Origin: Bin80 sp965215475
GTDB taxonomy: Bacteria; Bacteroidota; Rhodothermia; Rhodothermales; Bin80
NCBI GenBank assembly: GCA_965215475.1
Contig: OZ244061.1
Location: 1,550,001 to 1,614,000 of the forward strand
Direction: 5' to 3'
DNA length: 64,000 nucleotides
Of the stretch, positions 19,512 to 28,296 are shown one piece after another. Each line of letters begins with the position of its first letter. Position 1 is the stretch's first letter. The translations under genes were made by a program, and so were the position numbers. The notes beneath the pieces are model-generated. The model was not told the origin of the DNA. It searched no databases and was given only the letters and a program-made list of their open reading frames with translations.

Positions 19512-19532
19512 AATTTTGGTTTCACCAAAATT
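19512..19532 (+). terminator. Hairpin upstream of the ISL3 transposase (copy 1)
   Basis: AATTTTGGT, loop TTC, ACCAAAATT: a perfect 9-bp stem followed by a T-rich stretch, lying between the element end and the transposase start. In insertion sequences such a structure can stop transcription entering from outside. Function is inferred. Confidence 0.5.
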
Positions 19533-19539
19533 ATTTTTC

Positions 19540-20160
19540 ATGCTTGATACTTATTTAAAAAATTCAATGCATCAGTGGTTAGATTTAGATTCTTGCTGGA
19601 GTATTGATCATGTGGAAACCAATGTGAAGAAGGGGCGAGTGGATCTTTATATTTCTCATTCGGGGAAGGATCTTGTATGCCCAGATACGGGTGAGTCTGG
19701 TACCTTGTATGACCATCGCAAGAAGCGTCAATGGCGCCACCTGGATCTCTTTCATTTCAAGTGTTTTCTTCACTGTAGGATTCCCCGTGTACTGACTCCT
19801 AATGGTCCGAAGACGATCATCATTCCTTGGGCGGCTCCATCCAGTCGAGTCACCTATGCGTTTGAATGTTTTGCCATTCGTCTGCTGAAAGCAACTAAGA
19901 CCAAAACAGCAGATCTTCTTCGGTGCGGATTTAACCAGCTCCATCGTATTATGCACCGTGCTGTTGAACGCGGAGAGTCACGCAGATCTCTGGCAGGAAT
20001 TCACCATATCAGTATTGATGAAAAGGCCCTCAAGCGCGGACATACCTATGCAACGATTGTGAGTGATTCGGATCGTGGAGTGGTCATTGATGTTGGACCG
20101 GGACGGACGAAAAAAGGCACGATAGAACTCTTAGAATGCCTTTTAGGGCAAATCAGATAG
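19540..20160 (+). CDS. ISL3-family transposase, N-terminal reading frame (copy 1)
   Basis: From ATG at 19540 (MLDTYLKNSMHQWLDLD; a TTG at 19516 is also in frame), 206 residues. It contains the N-terminal Cys-rich zinc-finger region (CPDTGESG ... FHFKCFLHC), a helix-turn-helix region, and the first catalytic Asp in ISIDEKALKRGHTY near residue 155. It ends at TAG 20160, while the rest of the transposase lies in the -1 frame open from 20091. The full protein therefore needs a -1 frameshift in the 70-bp overlap, or the two pieces act separately. Confidence 0.85.
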   Translation: MLDTYLKNSMHQWLDLDSCWSIDHVETNVKKGRVDLYISHSGKDLVCPDTGESGTLYDHRKKRQWRHLDLFHFKCFLHCRIPRVLTPNGPKTIIIPWAAPSSRVTYAFECFAIRLLKATKTKTADLLRCGFNQLHRIMHRAVERGESRRSLAGIHHISIDEKALKRGHTYATIVSDSDRGVVIDVGPGRTKKGTIELLECLLGQIR

Positions 20161-20744
20161 AGACGATATCTACGGATATGTGGAAGGCCTTCATTGGAGC
20201 GGTTGCAAAGGTGTTCCCCCATGCCCTCATGATTCACGATCGGTTTCATTGTATCCAGTATCTCAATCAAGCCATCAATCAAGTAAGAAGGCGGGAGGTC
20301 AAACAGCATCCAGAACTCAAAGGGAGCCGATATGCACTGTTGAAAAACGAAAACAATCGTACGGAAAAACAGGAAGACATCTTCCAAGTGGTGAAGGAAT
20401 CCAACCTCAATGTGAGTGTCGCTTGGCGGTTACGGGAAGATTTCAAAGCCATCTTTGAATGTGCATCGTTAAAAGAAGCGAAAGCGTATCTCAACTTATG
20501 GCTTGACGAGGTGAACGAGGCTGGTGTCAAAGAAGTCATGAAAGTTGCAGACATGTGTAAGAATCACTTTGATGGCGTCTGCAACGCATTATGGAACCGT
20601 CAGTCCAATGCAAAAGCAGAGAGGATTAATGGAAAAATTCAAGAGATCAAAACCATGGGTAGAGGATATAGAACCTTTGAAAATTTCAGAGTTGCTATTC
20701 TCTTCTTTTGTGGCGGTCTGGATCTCTATCCACACGATTCGTGA
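20091..20744 (+). CDS. ISL3-family transposase, C-terminal reading frame (copy 1)
   Basis: Open from 20091; the first ATG is 20136 (MPFRANQIETISTDMWKAF). It carries the second catalytic Asp in ISTDMWKAF, and the Glu in NAKAERINGKIQEIK near the C-terminus, with the ending RGYRTFENFRVAILFFCGGL typical of ISL3. The identical split is present in the second copy, so it predates the latest transposition. An A6 run (20110-20115) lies in the overlap, but its phase does not make a canonical slippery heptamer. Confidence 0.85.
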   Translation, partial: CWTGTDEKRHDRTLRMPFRANQIETISTDMWKAFIGAVAKVFPHALMIHDRFHCIQYLNQAINQVRRREVKQHPELKGSRYALLKNENNRTEKQEDIFQVVKESNLNVSVAWRLREDFKAIFECASLKEAKAYLNLWLDEVNEAGVKEVMKVADMCKNHFDGVCNALWNRQSNAKAERINGKIQEIKTMGRGYRTFENFRVAILFFCGGLDLYPHDS

Positions 20745-20879
20745 TAGAACCAAGTTTTAGAATGATTCAACATTATCAGGACAAATTGATGGGGCAATTG
20801 CAACTCTTGATTGATCAGAAAAATAACGCTACCTGAAACGACTTGTACTAAAAAGTGCACCTACCAATATAGCAAGTAA

Positions 20880-21551
20880 TCAACTCAACTGTTCCAGCCG
20901 ATTAATCCAACTATTAAAATGAGGACATTTAACCCGAATACGGTCAATTCCAATCATCTCAGCAACCAACTCTCCGTAAAATCTTTTATCATAGGCTGGA
21001 TAGAGACTTAGCAATCTTTTTGAGGGGGAAGTACTCGGATTACCATTGATTAACTCTGGGTTCTTAAACCGCTTGATTATCTGATGCAAATCATGATACT
21101 TGGTCACTGATTCAAGAGTGCTCAATGCCTCATTAAGCTTATTGATATCGCTGAAAAGTAGGGCCTCAAATTCATGAAGTTGTAAATATGGGAGAAATCT
21201 TCGTTGATTCCTAAGGTCTGCGCTTAATGCTTCCTCCAAATGGATGACTTGATCTTCTGGTGTTGACCCTAAAGGCATGTCATTCATGCCTGGAAAGTCA
21301 ACAGGAAGTCCATAAAAATCAAACATTGTTGTACAATACGCTAACCTTTCCTCTTTAATCCATTGGAGGATGTCCCATTTTGGATTTTCATAGTTATGTA
21401 GTCCGCCTCGGGCGATTGATGTCTTAGAACGCTTAAGAAGTACAAGACGAGGAGTCATAATGACATTTCTCTCAAACATATATGGATACAGCACTTTTTT
21501 GACGAAGCCCTCCTCAGTTTGCCCTTCAACGACAACATTCACGCGAATCAT
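20880..21551 (-). CDS. DUF4276 family protein (TOPRIM-like), partner of the upstream ATPase
   Basis: A 223-residue protein beginning MIRVNVVVEGQTEEGFVKKV, the hallmark N-terminus of DUF4276 proteins: a beta strand, then the VEGxTE motif that resembles the catalytic Glu of TOPRIM nucleases. A conserved LHEFEALLFSD occurs near residue 128. The start codon overlaps the ATPase stop by 4 bp (ATGA), a strong sign of coupled translation. By analogy with ATPase/TOPRIM pairs such as OLD, Gabija and PARIS, I infer a defence effector. That function is not shown by sequence alone. Confidence 0.75.
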   Translation of the reverse strand: MIRVNVVVEGQTEEGFVKKVLYPYMFERNVIMTPRLVLLKRSKTSIARGGLHNYENPKWDILQWIKEERLAYCTTMFDFYGLPVDFPGMNDMPLGSTPEDQVIHLEEALSADLRNQRRFLPYLQLHEFEALLFSDINKLNEALSTLESVTKYHDLHQIIKRFKNPELINGNPSTSPSKRLLSLYPAYDKRFYGELVAEMIGIDRIRVKCPHFNSWINRLEQLS

Positions 21552-22678
21552 GGTCGGGCTCCTAAAACATTCATTTCCCAGAGTTCACCAATAGAATACC
21601 TGTTCAACCACTCTTCCAGAGATTCACCTGAGTGCCTTTCAAATATTGACTCTCCTAATCCATGATAAGCGTCACTTACTGATAGAGCATTTGAATCTCT
21701 ATGATTGACGGCAATAACATCCTCAAAACTAAACTCATTGAGAAATGAAACAGACTGAGTTGTTAAGATAAGTTGGGTACGACTTGCGGCGCTATGCACC
21801 AATCCAGCTAGCACAGTCAAGGAACTTGGATGTAGCCCTAACTCTGGTTCATCAATCAAAATTATAGAGGGTAAATCTGGCTGCAATAGAAGCGTTGCCA
21901 AACTCATAAACCTTAGCGTTCCATCTGAGAGTTGATGAGGGCCAAATCGGTAATCTGAATCTCGCTCCGACCACTCAAGACGGATCTTATCAGGATTGAG
22001 CGGGCTAGGACGTAATGAAAATTCTTTGAATCTCGGAAAAATTTGACGAACAGCACCTTGAATCAATTGATAATGAGAGGTGTATCTCTGTTGCAGCATA
22101 TAGAGAAAAGCCGCTAAGTTGCCTGCATCCGATTCTAATCGACTATTTTTATGTAGATCCTCTGTCTGCTTAATCTGAGATGTTGAACTGGTATCATGGA
22201 ATTGATAAACTTTCCAAGATCGGAGTGCACGCATCACATATTTAACCACGCCATATGTAGTTTCGGAGCCCTTTTCTGGGGCAAGTGCCTCTACATGTCC
22301 GCCTCCTAAGAGTTCTGTGTACCAAGAATTCGAATCCTTCTTGAAGTATAAGTTCTCTGCTGAAAAAAACAGTCTGTCGTCTTCAGTTGATGTGAGCTGG
22401 ATCTTGTACCCGTTGCGGTCAAAGTATAATTCTACATCAATGATATTAGTCACTTTTCTTCCGTAGTGAAGCATTGCATTTGCACCACCAGAACGGCCAA
22501 CAAAAAGCTGAAGACGCTCTTCAATCAGCTCATTGAGCATCCTGAACAAACTAATGAAGTTGCTCTTTCCCGCACCATTAGATCCTATTAATATGTTAAT
22601 TGCCCCAAGCCTGAGATTAAGATCCCTGATGGATTTGTAACCTTTCACTACTATTTTATTAAGTTGTCCCATGTGCAT
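21548..22678 (-). CDS. AAA ATPase (AAA_21/RecF-like) of a two-gene defence-like unit
   Basis: A 376-residue ABC/SMC-type ATPase. Walker A GSNGAGKSNFI is near residue 32, a signature-like LSDGTLRFMSLATLLL near 243, Walker B SIILIDEPELGLHPSSL near 270 and a switch-type His after TTQS near 305. This architecture (no long coiled coil, insertion after Walker A) is that of AAA_21 proteins of OLD-like anti-phage modules. It is immediately followed by the DUF4276 gene with a 4-bp overlap. Insertion sequences and relics lie on both sides, as is common in defence islands. Alternative start 22672. Confidence 0.85.
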   Translation of the reverse strand: MHMGQLNKIVVKGYKSIRDLNLRLGAINILIGSNGAGKSNFISLFRMLNELIEERLQLFVGRSGGANAMLHYGRKVTNIIDVELYFDRNGYKIQLTSTEDDRLFFSAENLYFKKDSNSWYTELLGGGHVEALAPEKGSETTYGVVKYVMRALRSWKVYQFHDTSSTSQIKQTEDLHKNSRLESDAGNLAAFLYMLQQRYTSHYQLIQGAVRQIFPRFKEFSLRPSPLNPDKIRLEWSERDSDYRFGPHQLSDGTLRFMSLATLLLQPDLPSIILIDEPELGLHPSSLTVLAGLVHSAASRTQLILTTQSVSFLNEFSFEDVIAVNHRDSNALSVSDAYHGLGESIFERHSGESLEEWLNRYSIGELWEMNVLGARP

Positions 22679-22951
22679 TAGTACCCCTTAAATGATGTGA
22701 GGTTTTCATGTATCTAATTTCTGGGTAGATCATAATGAGACGCCATCACATAGCCTATGGTATGAAGATGTTGCCCAATTTGAATCTCACATTCTGACTG
22801 AATGAAGATAACCTTATTCTCGTATAACCAACACCCACATTCAATCCTAATTTAAGGTTATTGTGCCGTTATGCTGACTTCAATGATCTGGCCATTTTTG
22901 CCAATTTACTACGATCCTGACACCTACCCAGCGCATCTTTTCTTTAACGGT

Positions 22952-23361
22952 TTAGTTTGCTGGTCTCGGGATCATGTAATCTGGTGCAAGATCATACCAT
23001 GGTTGCAGTACAAACCTCCGATGCTCTAATCTGGGATGCGGCAACGTTATTTGACGCGTATTACACACAATTCCATCAACCACAAGAAGATCAAGATCCA
23101 AGGCCATAGGACTGCAATCTCGCGCGCCTGGCACACTCTTCAATCTTTTGGCAGTGATCCAATAATTCTTCTTCCCCGATGCTGATCTGTGCTTCAACTA
23201 CAGCATTCAGAAAGTCAGGGAACTGATCATCATCGTGGAGCGTGTGCGCAGCATTTTCATACACTGGCGAACATCTCAACCGATCTGAAATTTCGCATAA
23301 CCCATCAACCGATTGCTGTAGCCACGCGAAACGATCATCAATATTTGAGCCTAATGCAATA
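22952..23361 (-). pseudogene. folK: Broken folK (HPPK, dihydropterin pyrophosphokinase)
   Basis: Reading down from 23361 the frame gives IALGSNIDDRFAWLQQ, then YENAAHT, FLNAVVEAQ and LLDHCQKIEECA, the HPPK signature of folate synthesis. Near 23115 the frame breaks, and the diagnostic MALDLDLLVVDG continues in another frame to TAA at 22952, ending short (LAPDYMIPRPAN). The natural start is missing: the sequence before IALGSN is the terminal repeat of an ISL3-type relic that begins at 23362. So the gene has lost its 5' end and carries an internal frameshift. Confidence 0.8.
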
Positions 23362-23490
23362 GGTTCTATCACGATATGTGTGGATGCAGGTCTAAACCTC
23401 CGCAGAAGAAGAGAATCACAACGCGGAAGTTTTCAAATCTTCTGTATCCTCTCCCAATGGTTTTGATTTCTTGAATTTTTCCGTTAACGC
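23362..23490 (-). mobile_element. Relic of an ISL3 element (right end), inserted at the folK start
   Basis: Begins with GGTTCTATCACGA, the same terminal repeat as the intact copies. On the minus strand it encodes NGKIQEIKTIGRGYRRFENF and the CGGLDLHPHIS ending, i.e. the last ~38 residues of the same transposase with a few substitutions. The rest of the element is gone, replaced at about 23490 by another transposase remnant. Confidence 0.75.
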
Positions 23491-23560
23491 AAGTTTCCAA
23501 TTTACGGTGGATTTTTTCATGAGTTTCAGTGGTTCCCATTTTCAGGGAATCTGGTCTAAG

Positions 23561-24172
23561 TGCCATTCTTTCCGTGTTTTTTCTACATTTCCTCGTCTTT
23601 TTCCGGCAGCCGTTTCGCCTTGATTTTTTGCACATTTCTGCCCATTCTTAGCCCCATTGCTTTGAAGACATTTTGCGCAAACGGCTTCAATCTTGCATCT
23701 TGCTTGAGCAGGATACAATGCGTCTCGTTTTGCGGAAGAATGGTCGTCACCCGGTTCTGATGATTGAGCCGGACCTTGATCGTTCCCCAACTGCTGTGGA
23801 TCTGGTGAGCCCGTAGTTTACTCCGAATCAGATGCGCCGTATGAAAGGCAAGAATGCACAAAAACAGATGCGCCTCCATTCGTAGTGTCTTTCGATGGTA
23901 GATCGGACGCAGACCCAAGTCAGATTTCATCGTCCGAAAGGTCTGTTCCATCTCCAATAGGTCTGTGCCACCGTCTTGCCGTCCCAATCCGTGTGACTGG
24001 TACGGATCACATAGCCTTCCGACGCATCCGTACCTTCGTCAAATGCCGAATGTTTCTGCATCCGGATTGAGACCGCAGTGGTGCCCTTCTTGTTCTTGAT
24101 CACTCGGACTTCGTATGGATTGGCCACCTTTTTGTATTTCTCGGTCAACCGTCCAATCTTCTTTTCGATCAC
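23561..24172 (-). pseudogene. IS1634-type (IS4 superfamily) transposase remnant
   Basis: Two frames join to give the C-terminal half of an IS1634-like transposase. The segment ending SHTDWDGKTVAQTYW (down to about 23965) is followed in a shifted frame by EMEQTFRTMKSDLGLRP, HLFLCILAFHTAHLIR and RTRVTT-like residues to 23583. The N-terminal half is absent; it is cut at 24172, where another ISL3-type fragment begins in the opposite orientation. Confidence 0.7.
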
Positions 24173-24705
24173 GGCAGATCTGTTTTGACCGGTTTCATGT
24201 CTCCAAGCACCTGGGAGATGGGGTCGATAAGGTGCGGCGGCAGGAGCACAAAGAACTCCGCAAGAGTGGGAATGAGATGCGGACGGGAAGGAAATACATG
24301 TGGCTCAAAAGCCCTCCGAACATGTCCATGAAGCCGAAGAAGGCATTCCATGCGCTCCGTATCAGTACCCTACGAACGGCCCGAGCCTGGGCGATCAAGG
24401 AAACGGCTCGAAATCTATGGCATGATAAAACCCGGGGTTGGGCACACAAGTACTGGATGAAATGGTGGAGCTGGGCCATGCGCTGCCGACTGGAACCGAT
24501 GAAAAAAGCAGCCAAACTGATACAAAATCACTTATATGGAATCCTCAATGCGATCGTTCTGAAGGGGAGTAATGGCCCCGCCGAACGCATTCACAGCCGG
24601 ATCAAAACCATCAAGGTTCGTGCACGTGGATTCCGGAACAAAGACCAATTCATAGACGCAATTTACGTTCATTTGGGCGGACTAGATTTGAGCCCCAGAA
24701 TCTAA
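24173..24705 (+). pseudogene. ISL3-family transposase fragment (second, different lineage)
   Basis: About 177 codons of the C-terminal part: ICFDRFHVSKHLGDGVDKVR, RTARAWAIKE, and the terminal NGPAERIHSRIKTIK with RARGFRNKDQF, ending GGLDLSPRI at 24705. It differs substantially from the element at 19482 and 32938, so it is a separate ISL3 lineage. The 5' part of the gene is missing at the junction with the IS1634-type relic. Confidence 0.75.
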
Positions 24706-24904
24706 AAAATCAATTTCTCACAAAAAAGACTGAAGAGACTTTTCTTTTAATTGGAGTTTTTTCAACTACCCTGGTTCACTCTTAATACGCCTATTTTATG
24801 GGGGGTTCTAGGTGATCTCGTTGGAGATATATCTGGATAATTCGTGGAATAGGTGACGATGAATCATTCAAAATCAACCTCACCGATTAAGTGATACACA
24901 AACC

Positions 24905-25552
24905 ATGAGTAAAAAGCCAAGAAAACCGGTGATCTGTAAGGCACATTTTAACGTATCCGTGATCGTAGAATCCGCCGATCCCAATCCTACGACTTCGGAT
25001 GCGATGATCCTTCGGTCCATTCTAGATCGGACGGGGATCATTAATTTCTTCGTCTCTGGGTTAGAAAATCCTCGGGATCCGAATCGGATCACGCATAAGC
25101 TGGCGCAGTTATTGATCCAATGCAATGTATTGTGATGTTGACGCTCGGATGGGGGCTGTTGGATGTCCGCAAAGTCAATGGGGATCCCGTGCCGAGGACA
25201 TCAAGCCAGTCAAGGCGAGGCGATGGCGTCATCCATGCTCAATTCGCCTCCCAGCCGACGATGTCGCGGCTGTTGTCGATTCTCAGCACAGCGAAGAACT
25301 ATACGCGTTTGAGTGCAGCGGTGTTGAAGTTAGGCCTTGACCATATTTGGACGCGCATGGGTGGACAGCGCTTAGCCTTACCTTCGTGTGTGATGTGGAT
25401 TCCATGCCAGTGGATGCGCATGGCACGGGAGCAAATACAACGGGCACGATAAGCGAACCATCTTTCTGCCACAGTTTGCGACCCGTGGAGAAACCGGGGA
25501 TGTCATTGCTGCGCGGTTACGCCCAGGCACCGACCGTGAAACCAAGGGGGGG
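24905..25552 (+). pseudogene. IS1380-family transposase, 5' part, interrupted by the IS110 element
   Basis: From ATG at 24905 (MSKKPRKPVICKAHFNVSV) the frame covers the N-terminal domain to NRITHKLAQLLIQ. It shifts near 25120 to continue as CIVMLTLGWGLLDVRKVNGD and FASQPTMSRL. It shifts again near 25370 into LTFVCDVDSMPVDAHG and the IAARLRPGT-type region ending DRETKGG. The IS110 element then begins in the G-run at 25546-25552. The remainder resumes at 27413. Besides the insertion, at least two frameshifts are present, so it was probably already dead. Confidence 0.75.
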
Positions 25553-25805
25553 ACTCTCTACCATTTATGCAAATAAAAACCAATAAATTTTAAAATATTT
25601 TTTGTGTATTCTTCCATGGAAGCGATTTTTGGCGTGGGCTGGTATAAACTCCTCGGTCCCGAGCACTCTGATTTCATCGTATCCGACTACGCAAAAGGAC
25701 GCGAGCGAGTGGATCCGAATTAGACGTAGGCTCCTCTTTTGCCCTGGAAGTTTCCGTTTCGTCACGATCCTGCTTTGCATCCAAGAAAGGTTGGAGAGGC
25801 AGAGT

Positions 25806-27075
25806 TTACGAGGTACGGGACGCCATGGTTTGACGACTGGGATCATAGAGAGTTTGCTCTCGGAGCATTGCGCAGGCGACGGCAAGTAGTCGATCTCCCA
25901 CCGATCGGAGCGATCGTCCATGTTTATGTCCTCGGTCCCTCAGGGCTTTGTACTTGGCTTTACGGATGGGGTCACGCTGGGTGGAGACTCTACTCCAGTG
26001 ATAGACGGAATTTGCCAACCGTGCATGATGGGCTTTTCGTTGCACGACCCTGTGGCTTTTTCCCGATCGCTTGGTGACCGGAGCGGTGCCACACAAGCAT
26101 CTCAGTGCCTGGTAATCCCGTGCTTGGATCGCCGAGGAGGCTTCCGAGAGAAGGGTGGCTGCGACCGAGCTTCCGATTCCCGGGATCGATAACAGGATCT
26201 CTACATCCGGTGGCGCAGATCTGGACGAGGGGGCTTGCCCAGACGATGCGTTTTCAGGTTCGCAGATCTCCTGAGAGGGTGGATTTTGATGGAGCGAACC
26301 CAGAATGGATTCGATGTTCTGTTTGACCTCCTGGATCTGCTTCCCAAGGAGTTCCAGCGGTTGCAGAACGAGTCGGATGTGCTGGGTCGCGGCTTGCTCC
26401 ACCCCGTCGGCAACCGTGAGGGGCAAGAATTGCAGGACTTCCTCGGCCTGGATCCGATGTTCTTTGAGCACGTTTTGTACCGAACGGAGTCGAACTCTCC
26501 GAGCGCGTGCGGGGGTCGGAATGAGGGTCCACAGAGCCATCAGTACGGGAGAATCGAGACGGAATTTGAGGCGAAGGAATTGCGGGAAGTAGCGCCAGAG
26601 CTGTGCTCGGAGTTGATGCATGAGGCGGGTCCGCTGGGCGGTGAACTCCGCCTCCATCCTGGACCACTCTCGCAACTGAATGATGTCCGAATCCTCTGGA
26701 TCCAGCGCACGCAGACGGTCAGGATCCGTGCAAAGGGCATCGGCAAGTACCCGCGCATCCCGACGATCATCTTTGGCTCCGGCCGGCGAAAACCGATCCC
26801 GGAATCGATCCAGTTGCTTCGGATGGATGGAAAATACCGGAATGCCGCGCTCCATCAAACTCTCCACCACCGGACCATGTGGAACTTCTATACTGGTAGC
26901 AATCTCGGTCAGATCGCAGCCTGCGGTGTCCCTCATCCAGTCCATCATTTGATGGAATCCTTCTCCGGAGTGGGAGAATGCCTTCTCTCCGAGAACCTGG
27001 CCCAATACAGACCTGATGAGATTCCGAGCCCCAATCCACTCCGGCGAACCTCGTGTAGCGATTTTTTTCTGTCAT
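25806..27075 (-). pseudogene. IS110-family transposase (DEDD type), one frameshift
   Basis: From ATG at 27075: MTEKNRYTRFAGVDWGSESH with the first RuvC-like Asp. After a one-base shift near 27007 the frame continues as VLGEKAFSHSGEGF, EVPHGPVVE (Glu) and AKDDRRDARVLADAL (two Asp), completing the DEDD set. A long helical region follows. Then comes the C-terminal transposase_20 domain with LLSIPGIGSSVAATLL and the catalytic-Ser-type region GTAPVTKRSGKSH, ending at 25806. About 423 residues, normal for the family. The single indel would stop production unless it is a sequencing error. Confidence 0.85.
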
Positions 27076-27109
27076 GGTTTCCGTATCTTTAGGGGTAAGT
27101 TTTGTGGGT

Positions 27110-27270
27110 CGCCATGACGTTCATCTGCCCCTGTATCGGTGCTCAACGGCACACACTCTCTACTGGATGTAGATCATGGTTCCCCCTGGGGCACAGTTCC
27201 CCCCCAGGCGTTCAAGACGCAGGGGGCGTCAGGTGGCTCCCAGGGAGAGACCCACGTTTGAATGATGCAA
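27110..27270 (-). ncRNA. Candidate bridge RNA of the IS110 element
   Basis: Located in the non-coding end upstream of the transposase, same strand. Read in RNA sense (descending coordinates) it contains: TCTCTCCC (27250-27243), equal to the left flank of the insertion; G7 (27205-27199), complementary to the C-run of the right flank; GTAGAGAGT (27163-27155), equal to the element's right end (25561-25553); and ATACAGGGG (27136-27128), complementary to the element's left end (27411-27403). The order left-target, right-target, left-donor, right-donor is that described for IS110 bridge RNAs. Stems such as CCTGGGG/CCCCAGG and GACGC/GCGTC lie between the guides. RNA ends are guesses. Confidence 0.65.
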
Positions 27271-27412
27271 ACCGGTTCAACGTATGGAGTATCCGAAACG
27301 CTCCGATGGGTCCAGTTGAAATTCAAAACCTCTCAACCAATGGACACATCTTCACCGCATTGAAGACCCAAACAATGAACTTAAATCAGCATCTCTTATA
27401 ATATACAGGGGG

Positions 27413-28296
27413 GAGAGAATTTCTTCTTGACCTTACTCGTACACTGAAAGAGCGCATCGCTGATCGCGTGATTTTTCGTTTGGATGCGGGCTTTAATGGG
27501 GAAAGCACCTATGTGCCTCTGGAAGAAAACGGAGTCTACTACCTCATGCGTCTGTCCAAAAATAATCGGTTGAGAAAGATGGCCGAAGCGGATCTTCATG
27601 AGCGTAGGGAGAATCAATACAAGTACATTGAGTTGATGTATTAAGCGGATACTTGGGCCCATGCACGCCGAGTCATATTCGTGATGAGACCGCGCCCAGA
27701 AGAGTGGTTTGACGGGGATTATTTTTTTGATCACGAATCTTTCTCAGCAAGAGTATTCAGGCGAAGAATTGGCGACATTGTACAGTGAGCGTGGCAAGGC
27801 CGAGGTACATCAAGGGGAGATGAAAGCGTCCAGTGAATTTGCATTTTCGTCATCAAGTCGCAAAAAGTCATCGTATCGGGGCCGTCCGATTGAGCATGAG
27901 CCGTGTGAGGAGGAGATCAGGCCAGAGAATGGTGTCCGCCTACAACTCTACATGCTGATCTACCAGTTGCTCCATGTTGGTCGCTGCATCATGCACGGTG
28001 CGTCCGAGTCTCTTTGCGAAGCGTCTGAACCAGAGACCGAATCTGAAGCGTCGGATCGCGATGTCGACGCAGGGCAAGATGCAGATACAACTAGTCCTTC
28101 TGAACTCCCTGTCGCTGAGGAAAAACCTCACATGCACATTCGTGCCTTCATCCTGCAACTACTCAAAGTCGGGGCCACGATCGCTAGTAGTGGGCGCTAT
28201 ATCAAGGTTCGCATTGCCTATACGGCCGTAGACGCGTGGAAACAATTTTGGGACAACTTTGAAAAGTTAAAGTGGAAGGCGGTACCCTGCCCCTAA
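27413..28296 (+). pseudogene. IS1380-family transposase, 3' part
   Basis: Continues the gene interrupted at 25552: GREFLLDLTRTLKERIADRV, then IFRLDAGFNGESTYVPLEE and a premature TAA at 27642-27644. The frame stays coding beyond the stop to WFDGDYFF. It shifts in the T-run near 27721 into FLITNLSQQEYSGEELATLY and SERGKAEVHQGEMK. It then runs to 28296 through the typical C-terminal LQLYMLIYQLLHVGRCIMH region. So there is one nonsense codon and one frameshift in addition to the IS110 insertion. Confidence 0.78.

Larger units (their letters stand above)
19482..20751 (+). mobile_element. ISL3-family insertion sequence, copy 1 (complete)
   Basis: A 1270-bp element bounded by inverted repeats GGTTCTATCAC and flanked by an 8-bp direct repeat AAGTTTTA (19474-19481 and 20752-20759), the duplication size usual for ISL3. 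The same element occurs at 32938-34207, and I noted only one base difference (20284 A versus C in the second copy, approximately). The transposase is encoded in two overlapping frames in both copies. Confidence 0.93.
25553..27410 (-). mobile_element. IS110-family insertion sequence
   Basis: The IS1380 transposase frame ending ...RETKGG at 25552 resumes as GREFLLDLTRTLKER at 27411, so everything between is an insertion of about 1.86 kb with its exact ends blurred by a G-run. There are no terminal inverted repeats and no target duplication, as usual for IS110. The transposase is on the minus strand, and about 335 bp of non-coding DNA (27076-27410) precede it. That non-coding end also exists as a solo copy at 19127-19442. 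Confidence 0.85.

Noticed and set aside
20107..20118. A6 run as a classic slippery heptamer for -1 frameshifting
   Set aside because: In the zero frame the codons are ACG AAA AAA GGC, so the X XXY YYZ pattern would need G to equal A at the first position. Kept only as a possible slip site, not as evidence.
25565..25889. Overlapping plus-strand frames in the right end of the IS110 element
   Set aside because: They have no motif and lie opposite or beside the transposase 3' end; explained as antisense or non-coding element sequence.
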